DNA from: Odobenus rosmarus divergens
Taxonomy: Eukaryota; Chordata; Mammalia; Carnivora; Odobenidae
Direction: 5' to 3'
Length of the DNA: 64,000 nt
NCBI RefSeq assembly: GCF_000321225.1
Contig: NW_004450583.1
Coordinates: forward strand, 2,607,772 to 2,671,771
Position 1 is the stretch's first letter. Each line of letters opens with the position of its first letter. The notes under the pieces were generated by a model, which saw nothing but the letters and a program-made list of their open reading frames with translations, searched no databases and had not been told where the DNA came from. Below, in pieces: positions 56,091 to 64,000 of this stretch. Position numbers and translations under genes: made by a program.

Positions 56091-58398
56091 CAGTCGGCCA
56101 GAGCAGCTATGGCTGAATCTTGGCTTTTTTTTGCCTCCCCTTCCACTAAGCAATGAGTTCCTTGCAGCCAGCATTTATACTTCTCACCTTTATGACCCCC
56201 ATGTTTATGCTAGAATTTAGGGGATAATAGATGCTTAAAAGGTGTCTGCTAAATGAAGGAACATATCAGCAAACGAATGAAGAAATGGATGGGTGACAGA
56301 GCCCACAGTTTGGGGCCCTTCATTCTTTTGTGCCCCAGGCAGTGTTCTTTGTATTTGGAGCACCTTGAGCTGAGCCATGAGTGGGCCACGCTGAGTTCAG
56401 CCTGAGAGAGGATGCTTGGCTACACCTGCCACGCAGTCTTCGAACCCAGGACTGGAGGAGATGCAGGACTATTTCATTAATCCTTGCACCATTTAGCCTC
56501 CTTATCGAATGGCCCAGACCTGTTCTTTGTTACAGACAACAATGAAGGGTGCCTTTAAGAAATCTCCAGTGAGTACCGAGGCATTGCAGATTAGGTCAGT
56601 AGAACTGCGGCTAGGTTGAGCATGATGGATGAGCAGGAGAATGAGTTTCTGCTGCACGGTATTGTGAAATCTTTTCATTGTCACCAACGGGCCTATGAGG
56701 AACTGATGAATGAAGGAGCAAGTGTCAGAAACGCCCTTCCTTGCCCCAGTACAGTTTTAATATCTCCCTGAGCTACAGGATGAGTATTGATAAAAGTAAA
56801 GTTTAAAAATAGCCACGGAGTGATGGGTAGCCATGATTTAAGGAGAGCAGCAATGGGGTTAGAGAGGGTTCATTTTCCTGAAAGTGCATGAGAGGGAGAG
56901 AGCGAGAGGGAGACAGAGAGAGGAGGGGAGAAGCGGCAGGGCTGGACTGTGAGGGGAAAGAGCAGGAGGCTTTTATAAGAAGCTAATGTGATGAGGATGA
57001 CGAGGGCTTTGATGGATGAGTTAGATCCATCTGGTCGCAGTATATGTAATAAATAGCTGTGCTCAGGTTTGACCTCTCCCACTTACCAGACACATCTTTC
57101 TCTTTTGGGATATCCAGGAGGGAGCTTCCATTAGAGGAAAGAACCCGTCATGAGCCAGAGCTGGGGATGTTTATGGGCTTGTGCAGAGGGCAGAAAGGAG
57201 ATGGTATCAGAGTTACAGGTTTATAAACTGAAAACTGTAGCCAGCCACGGTGCTGGTGATGGAAGTGCGTTTACAGGGCTACGGCTGCTTCAGGTGCACA
57301 GAGGGGAGAGGCACGGAAGTAGGAGGGCAGGTGGGTGCGCAACAGTCCCAAGGGCTGGCGTAAGGGACACCTTGGTTTCTTGCCCATGGCAGATCCTGGC
57401 TCCCTTTGTCACATCTTCCCTTGCTGAGAGCAAATGTTAAATTAAGCTGGAATTGAATGGGTCTCTAACTAGGTATATCATTCCTAACTGGGATGGTTTG
57501 GGAATGGGGTATTCTGGTGAATTCAATTTCCCAGTTACTGTGTTAGAAACATTATAAAATGTGTTCACTCATATTCCTGCATTAGAAAAGTCACAAGAGT
57601 GTGGATTTATCATTGTAGGCCTTTGTGTGGGTTTTGGCTTACTGTTTATACATCAGTGACTGTTATCTTCCCCTGAAGCTAGGAAATGTGTCCCGGGCCA
57701 AGAGCATGCCAAAAAAGTGCTGGCTAAAAAGCCTATTCATTTTTCTCTAATAAATGTAGAGTTTTAATTTTTAAAAACATTTTTTCATAACTGGAGTTTT
57801 GTGAAATGAAACTTCATATTCAAGAAACTAAGAGGGCAGTAGCTGGAACTTGCCACTGGATTGTATAACTGGCAGCAGATTGGGAGAGAAAATGGAGCTG
57901 CCTTGAAGGGTAGGTGGAAAATGTGAGAACATTGGCAGCTTGTTTACTTCCCGGGGATCAAAACCCTGCCAGATGCCCCTCCCCAGCCCGTTTCCCCCAC
58001 TGTTCCCAGGGAAACTTGTTAGGGTGCAGGGAGCAGGTCCCAGCCACGGCAAGCCTGCTGCTGCCTCACCCCGTGTGGGAAGAGGGCCGTGTTCGGCCAG
58101 CGCAGTCCTAGCTTCCCTCTTCTTGGTGGAAGAAGCTGGGGGCGTGCATGTGATAGCTTGGAGCCTGGCACTGCATGTGTTTGATTCAGAAGGTCTGTCT
58201 CTAGCACGGTAACTCCTGCCCTCTGAGAATGTGGTCAGAGCGATAGACCCTCTGCCCAGAAACCGGTGCACACACATGCACGTTACTGCATATAATTCAA
58301 GGGAGTTTGCTACCTCTCTGAATTCCTTACCAGGTTCAGAACTCAGCTAAGTCATTAGGAAAGCTTCTTTCACACACAAAGACAAACGCATGCACATG
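56090..58398. other. Unique noncoding DNA, partly conserved-looking
   Basis: 56470-57060 is non-repetitive with CATTAATCCTTGC, TATTGATAAAAGTAAAG and a GA-rich patch at 56888-56935. The rest is ordinary. Open frames at 57150-57440 and 57828-58277 show no domain. Confidence 0.5.
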
Positions 58399-58776
58399 CA
58401 CTTGACCTTTGAACCACGTGGGCGTTAGAGGCACCAACTCCCCATGAAGTCTACAATTTCCATAGAGCTTTTGACTCCCTAAAAACTTAGGGAGTTTTTA
58501 AAATACTAGTTAAACTAGTTAACTACTAGTTAAACACTACTAGCCTGCTCTTGACTAGAAGCCTTAACAATAACATAAACGATTGATTAATCCACATTTT
58601 GTATTTTATATGTGCTATATGATATATTCTTACAGTAAGGTAAGCTAGAGAAGACATTAAAATCATAAGGAAGAGAAAATACATGTATAGTACTGTACTA
58701 TATTGATCGAAAAAGTATCCACATATAAGCAGACCCTCCCAGTTCAAGCCCATATTGTTCAAGGGTCAGCTGAGTA
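58399..58776 (+). mobile_element. MER2-like DNA transposon (Tigger/pogo group)
   Basis: Terminal inverted repeats are visible: left 'cttgacctttgaaccacgtg', right 'tattgttcaagggtcagctg'. Inside, 'gcctgctcttgactagaagc', 'cttaacaataacataaacga', 'aaatcataaggaagagaaaa' and 'catgtatagtactgtactat' follow the MER2 order. MER2 is a non-autonomous element mobilised by Tigger transposases, long extinct. This copy carries an unusual expansion of ACTAGTTAA units at 58505-58533. Confidence 0.92.
58474..58543. repeat. Hairpin plus ACTAGTTAA tandem array inside MER2
   Basis: ACTCCCTAA (58474-58482) and TTAGGGAGT (58487-58495) form a 9-bp hairpin. Then ACTAGTTAA occurs at 58505-58513, 58514-58522 and 58525-58533, followed by an ACTAG remnant at 58539-58543. 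The usual MER2 has a single 'cttaactactaatag' here. Confidence 0.85.
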
Positions 58777-60454
58777 TGCGTGCACACACACACATAATAT
58801 ACATACGTTTGCTTATACATGGAAAATGACTAATTTCATGCAATTCATGTGTAACTTGTTAATGATCAATATTATCAAAGCAGTCCCAAGACCCTGCCTG
58901 CCTAAGAGCAAATGTTAGTCATGCAATTTAAAAATTGTTTTGGTGCTTCTGTTTACTTTGAGTATTAGGTAAAAGCTACAGCAGAAATTCTCTCTTTGCA
59001 AAATAATAAGTAAATTAAGGCTACTCCTGGGAGCCATGCAGCAAAAACCCTGATGAGGTTTCAGTTGCCCTTGCTAGATTTCCATCATCACCTTGTCTCC
59101 TTCCTGTCCTCGACGGCTCTGTTTTTCACATACCAAATGCCCCACCCGGGCCAGTGCCCTCTCTTTATGATGCCCACATGCTGCAAACTCACCTTCATTC
59201 ATCGTCCATTCAGAACTTCATTTCTTCAATTTAATTGTCTTAGCTGGATATTAGAAGGCAAACAGAGCTCTAGAGTTAATCCGTCCTAAGGTGTGAATGT
59301 CTGATCACTACAAATTCCTCATGGATCGTCTTATTTAAAAGAGGACATGTTTTAACTGAAGTCAATCTCCAGCTAGTAAATTTTGGGCAATATAAAAAAG
59401 GAATAATTTTAAGCACTGGTGTTTAAAAAAATTTTTTTTAAGGGGGAAAAAATCCGGTTAGAGGAAAGAAAGCAGCTGAAGAGACAAAGGATGATAAATG
59501 TGGGTATTGTTCTTCATGGAAGAAACATTTGGAAAGTTTGGAAGGCAGAAACCCACCTCAGGCACGAGGAACAGAAAAGAGAGAAAACCTTCTGTGCAAA
59601 ATTTCAGTCCTTCTTACTGGAGTTTTCTGTAATGGGGGCAGAAAGTGATTTTAATCAGATTTTAGGAGATAAACCTACTTTCCAACCCGGAAAAGGCCCT
59701 TGCTCCATGTGGGGGCAAATTTGTCAAACCTTTGGCAGAGTTTTGGTGTCATTGTATGAGGATGGCAAGGAACAGTGGAGCCAAGATGAGCAAAGGCAAG
59801 TTGTGAATCTTAGGATGTGATCCCCCAACCCCAAGATACTTCTCTATTATGGCAATAATAGATGCTCTTTAAATAAAAAGCAGAGAGAAGAAAAACAGTC
59901 CCAATAGTCTTGCCAGCCCCCAAATTAAAGACTCTTAATATTTTGATGTATTTCTTTCCACTTTTTTAATATAGAGTATTTTATATTCTACTTTTCTCTT
60001 GATTTTATAGCATGCATGTTTTCCATATAATTATATACTCCTAATGAAAAGTACTTTAATGACTATATAATATCCTTACAGCAAGGTTTTGTTTCATTTT
60101 GTTTCACTATTACTCAATCTGCAGGTACATGTATTCCCCCTGCATGGATTTTGGTTTCTTTAGTCGAAAGCCCCACAAGTAGAAGCACCAGCTCAGGATG
60201 TGAACCTGTTGAAAGGTCCCTAAGACCTATTGCCACCCGGTTCTAACGAGGGCTCATCGCTGTGTACACACCCCTAGTAGAGCCAAGTCCTGGGCACAAA
60301 CTTTGAAGGACAAGAGAGCCTTTGGTTCTCAGTTGAGGGGTGTAGAAAATTCTCCTTGGAAGTCAGAGAGAGACAGGGCTGGACTGCTTCATAACATCCC
60401 CTCAGGTGAGTATGGATCTTGATTCTAATGGTCTCCTATAAAGGGGTCTTCATT
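58777..60454. other. Unique noncoding DNA with a possible old repeat
   Basis: An open frame of 133 codons at 59419-59820 starts within an A/T run and has no recognised domain. 59900-60160 ('gactatataatatccttaca', 'gcatggattttggtttcttt') resembles an ancient L1-associated 3' text, weakly. No gene supported. Confidence 0.5.
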
Positions 60455-61016
60455 GGTCGGCACTGCCATCACAAAATACCCCAACCTGGATAGATCAAAC
60501 AACAGAAATTTATTCTCTCATGGTTCTGGGGAGAAAAATTTGGGATCAAGGTGCCGACTGGGTGGGTTCCTCTGCAGACTGTGAAGGAAAACATGTTCCA
60601 TGCCTTTCCCCTGGCTTCTGGTGGTTTGCCTATTGACCATCTTTGGCATTCTTGGGCTTGTAGATAAATGGATGCATCACCCCTGTCTCTGCCTTCATGT
60701 TTACACAGCATTCTCCCTGTGTATATGTCTGTTTCCAATTTTTTCTTTTCTTTTTTAAGTGGGCTCTACACCCAGCTTGGAGCCCAACATGGGGCTTGAA
60801 CTCAGGACCCTGAGATCAAGACCTGAGCTGCTATCAAGAGTCCTATGCTTAACTGACTGAACCACCCAGATGCCCCCCAATTTTTTCTTTTTATAGGGAC
60901 ACCAGTCACATTGGATTAGGGTCCACTCTAATGACCTCATCTAAACCAGTTACACCTACAGTGACCCTATTTCCAAATAAGTCCACTTTCTGACGTACTG
61001 GGGTACAATTCAGTTC
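60455..61016 (-). mobile_element. MLT1-type MaLR LTR with a nested SINE
   Basis: Reverse-strand MLT1 text: 'gcactgccatcacaaaatac', 'aaacaacagaaatttattct', 'ggatcaaggtgccgactggg', then after the nested SINE 'agggacaccagtcacattgg', 'taatgacctcatctaaacca' and 'tgaccctatttccaaataag'. It is an ancient solo LTR, interrupted at 60750-60876. Confidence 0.88.
60735..60891 (-). mobile_element. Older CAN SINE nested in MLT1, minus strand, with TSD
   Basis: Short tRNA-Lys-type SINE: tRNA head at the right (complement of 'accacccagatgcccc'), A-tail complement ttttttaag at the left, and inner text 'gtgggctctacacccagctt' typical of an older CAN SINE subtype. It has no CT-rich tail. The body is 60750-60876, flanked by 15-bp TSDs ccaattttttctttt at 60735-60749 and 60877-60891. 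Confidence 0.95.
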
Positions 61017-61137
61017 ATAACCAAAAGGATCCACCAGGCAGTAGGAAAAGAGCCACTGAAGACTGGTCCTGAGAGGAATCATTTCCCTTCTCTGAGCCTA
61101 GGGTCTTGCTCCCCTAAAATGTGGGTGTTGGACTAGA
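61016..61137. other. Short unique spacer
   Basis: Noncoding spacer between MLT1 and MER5A. It contains a MIR-like 'cccttctctgagcctagggt' word only. Confidence 0.4.
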
Positions 61138-61312
61138 GCAGTGGCTTTCGAGGTGGGGTCCCCAGACCAGCAACATCCAGGATCTTATCAGAATGAAAAT
61201 TCTCAGGGCCTACCCCAGACCTACTGCATCAAAACTCTGGAGATGGGGCTCAGAAGTTTGTGTTTTATCAATTCTTCTAGATGGTTCTGGAGCACACTTA
61301 AGTTTGAGACCC
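61138..61312 (+). mobile_element. MER5A hAT-Charlie DNA transposon
   Basis: 'gcagtggctttcgaggtggg', 'gtccccagaccagcaacatc', 'attctcagggcctaccccag', 'acctactgcatcaaaactct' and the end 'cacttaagtttgagaccctc' follow the whole MER5A order. Extinct and non-autonomous. Confidence 0.92.
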
Positions 61313-62640
61313 TCTGGACTACATGATCTTCAGGATCAGAATTCTCAAATGTCAACATTAGGAACCTATGTCGGTGGGCACAGTCCCAAGCACATAGGCT
61401 GCCTAAAGGGATGGAGGTCTAGCAAATGACCTCAACAAGTTTTTTAAACCCCAACGGTAAACTAATTTTTGTCCTAGAGAAGTAGCTAAGTAACTAATTC
61501 CGGAGTTTTTGTAAGGCCCTTCTATTCTTCCATTCTGCATCGTTTAACCCCAGAGAAGTACACTCACTCAAAACAATGTTTATTGATGAAAGCACTGTAC
61601 CAAGCCCTGGGCCTACATTTTTGAACACTACTCCTTGTGCAGCAACGTGGCTTTTATCTTCTCTAAACTGCAACTTGCCCCCTGTTTATTCTTATTTCTT
61701 AAGGGATACTCAAGGCCATGTAAATGGCTGGCCCATAGACTTAGATATAGAAGCATCCTGTTATTGATGTATGGATTGTAGATGAAAACTTAATGGAGAC
61801 TGCTGTGGGATTCAGGGAAGACCAATTAGGGAATTAATTCATTAGAGCCCAGCATACATGCTGTTATATCTATTTATTTATTTAGGCTAATGTCTTTTGC
61901 TTACCCTCTTACAGACATAAGTACCTGTCAATAGTTGATAATGTACTTGAATTTCCTTAAGTGTATTAAAATTTTACATATCAGGCATTTTATAACAGGA
62001 ACCAAAGTTTACTTTTTACTCTGGCATCCTGATACTGAGGGTCTCATTTATACTAATCAAGTGTATAACAGTAGAGTCACACACTGGCCAGTCAAGTTCT
62101 CCACATCTGACCTTACCTAATGCGTTTTTTCTAACCATCATACCTGCATGAATGTATTGGGGACCCTTGCTGTAGAACAAAGCTGTGCAGAGAGTGTTGC
62201 TCATTTCTTACATCATTAACTGCTGGATAACAGCTGCTTTGTTTCTTTTCTTCGGTTCCTGGTAAGACACCTTATTTCTTATTCTTACTAATTGTGTTTT
62301 GTCCTTTATGTTTCCATACAATGAGTAAGGAGTCCTTCTTGTCACTGTGCCGAAATGGTTTATCCAGAAGTGAGGGTATTTGCATGAGAAGGTGACAGAT
62401 CTGGGTGCCAGGGGGCTTGGGTACCGACCCCGGTGTGTGGACTCACTAGGTGAATCCGGGAAGGTCACGTCTTTGTCCTTTCTCTCAACCTCAGTTGTCG
62501 GGTGGAATGAGTCCCGTTATATCTGCCTTCAAGTGAGGGTGATAGGGATACAGAAATGAAATAGTGGATGTGACATTGCTTTGAAAAATATAAAGCACTG
62601 TACAGGTGTAAGAGGTTCTATGCACATCCATGCACGTTTG
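61312..62640. other. Unique noncoding DNA with MIR relic
   Basis: Ordinary to AT-rich sequence. A MIR relic lies at 62400-62610. No gene supported. Confidence 0.55.
62400..62610 (+). repeat. MIR copy, diverged
   Basis: 'ctctcaacctcagttgtcgg' followed by 'gtggaatgagtcccgttata' and 'aaaatataaagcactgtaca' follows the plus MIR order. Confidence 0.75.
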
Positions 62641-63400
62641 AAATTTTTGTCCAGTTCAGATTAAAGGCAACTTTATTATTACCATTAAATCTGCTTACAG
62701 AGCAAATATGCTAAAATGTGTCTGTTTAATGGTGGCAGGCTTGCTTTAATCCTTCTTGCTTTGGGGTGCTGCATTTCATTTTCTGGTGATGCGGGCCTGG
62801 TAATGATCACCACTGATAATTTACCACATTTTATTAACGTTATTTTTATGATCCTGCATGAGATAATTAGGATTGGATTTGGGTTTTTTTTTCCATATTG
62901 TGAAATTTCAAGCTAAATAGTGACATGGTGGGGAGGAGTGAAATAGCGCAGAGAAGGAATGTGTTACAAATAAACTCAACCCAGAAACCATATTTAACAT
63001 GAATTAAAATTAATGTAGCTCTGTGTTCATTATTTATATCTATTATGTGGAAACTATGTTGCTGGACTCTGAAGAATTGGATGTTCTATCCCTTCTTTTG
63101 GGAAGCATCCAACTAACACACCATGCAGAGGGAAAAAATTGGGGGGCCGGGATAGACAGGAAGTATTTTCTTTTATTTATTTTAAAACATTCATTTAGTT
63201 TCTAACATTTAATAAAATCACATATTGGCTAGATTGAACTAATTAGCTATCTTTATATCAGTGTGAAAGTTAATTTCAAGCCAGCCTCTGTTGACATAGT
63301 CTTATGTTTTGTTCATTTTGAAAATCTGCTCTTAGGCAAATTGGTCTGGATTTAAGCAAAACTTCTTTGCATCCAGAAAATGATCAAAACAGTGGAATTA
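62640..63400. promoter_or_regulatory. Candidate conserved noncoding region
   Basis: AT-rich non-repetitive DNA with GTAATGATCACCACTGATAATT, GAGATAATTAGGATTGG, GAACTAATTAGCTATC and GTTAATTTCAAGCC words. The G-rich 'ttggggggccggg' at 63140 is the only GC-rich break. No gene seen. Confidence 0.4.
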
Positions 63401-63462
63401 GGAGGGCAGTTCTAGGACCATAAGTCAGATATCTGTAGAAACCATTGCTGCTGTAAATATGC

Positions 63463-63482
63463 ACATATATATATATATATAT
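63463..63482 (+). repeat. (AT)n microsatellite
   Basis: ATATATATATATATATATAT: ten AT units, likely polymorphic. Confidence 0.95.
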
Positions 63483-63529
63483 GTATAGGGAAGGTTCTCA
63501 ATAGACTTTCATTTGTAGAGGCCAGATGG

Positions 63530-63790
63530 GATCCTGGTTAAAGGCACCTGATCAGGAGTTAGAAGACCCCATGTTTGAATCCTAGTTTTAGCACTTACTA
63601 TCTTGTACCCCTGGTCAGGTTACCATAACCTCTTTAAGCCTCAGTTTCCTTATCTGTAAAATGGGGAAAATGGCTGTACCTAACTCACAGTGGTATGGTA
63701 AGAAGTAAAGTGAGATGCCATGACATGTAAAGCATTTGGCACGGTGCCTAAAACATAATAAGCTCTCAAGGATTAGCTGCTGTTGTTTAT
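63530..63790 (+). repeat. Full-length MIR copy
   Basis: 'ggcacctgatcaggagttag', 'atgtttgaatcctagtttta', 'tcagtttccttatctgtaaa', 'atggggaaaatggctgtacc' and 'gacatgtaaagcatttggca' give almost the whole MIR in order. Confidence 0.97.
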
Positions 63791-64000
63791 ATTGCTACTA
63801 CTAGTACATAATTATTATTAATTTCATCGAATAGCAAACATTACTTATTGTACAAATTAGGTGGGGGCCGGGCTGCAGGGTACCAGACAAGTAAAGGGTT
63901 TGGATCACAGCCATTTGATCAATTAGAAATGATGAAAATGCATCTTTAGAAATACATTTTACATTTATGGAAAATGAGCTTTCTGTTTGTGAATATGGTT
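63790..64000. other. Unique noncoding DNA at window end
   Basis: AT-rich sequence (ACATAATTATTATTAATTTC) with one GC-rich 'gtgggggccgggctgcaggg' patch. Nothing recognised. Confidence 0.5.

Noticed and set aside
59419..59820. 133-codon open frame as a small protein
   Set aside because: It begins in an A/T run, has no known motif, no splice or promoter context and no sign of codon constraint.
1..64000. CRISPR array, operon, bacterial or viral genome content
   Set aside because: Repeat content (MIR, L2, CAN SINE, MaLR) is mammalian. No regularly spaced repeats with unique spacers and no dense coding were found.

Overview
The window is nuclear DNA from a mammal of the order Carnivora, most likely an arctoid caniform (bear, panda, seal or mustelid relative). 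The evidence is three tRNA-Lys-derived carnivore SINEs (CAN SINEs), at about 5023-5231, 47098-47302 and 60750-60876. Two carry the 'GGGCACCTGGGTGGCTCAGT' type of head and the third an older variant, and all three have clear target-site duplications. The rest of the repeat content is general mammalian: many MIR fragments, two L2 tails, two L1 fragments, two MaLR-type LTRs, one MER2/Tigger element and one MER5A.

No protein-coding gene could be supported. All long open frames are short (the longest is about 208 codons), lack recognisable domains, and often lie inside repeats. No CpG-island promoter, rRNA, functional tRNA or recognisable microRNA was found. The window is best read as a gene desert or one very large intron. 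Two stretches with exon-like borders (5599-5757 and 14523-14577) are reported only as candidates.

Layout. 1-9.5 kb: unique DNA with MIR relics, a long purine tract, one young SINE, a 155-bp-spaced duplicated octamer module (6045-6242) and a candidate enhancer with an RFX X-box (about 7130-7560). 9.5-20 kb: an AT-rich conserved-looking block, then mostly ordinary DNA with three CTCF-like sites (12541, 14545, 18811). 20-30 kb: MIR relics between AT-rich blocks that look like conserved noncoding elements (24.4-25.0 and 28.6-29.0 kb). 30.9-34 kb: an L1 scrap and a 2.7-kb block I could not assign. 34-43 kb: long stretches of conserved-looking, homeodomain-site-rich DNA, with an L2. 44-45.6 kb: L1. 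46-52 kb: SINE, L2 and simple repeats. 52.3-52.5 kb: a striking array of three TTAANTTGTCA sites exactly 21 bp apart. 53-64 kb: MaLR LTRs (one with a nested SINE), MER2, MER5A, MIRs and further AT-rich unique blocks.

The low density of young repeats, together with many AT-rich unique blocks holding TAATTA, ATTTGCAT and TGTCA motifs, is what one expects around a developmental regulator gene. Conservation itself cannot be measured from one sequence, so every enhancer call here is inference from composition and motifs. I could not identify the locus.
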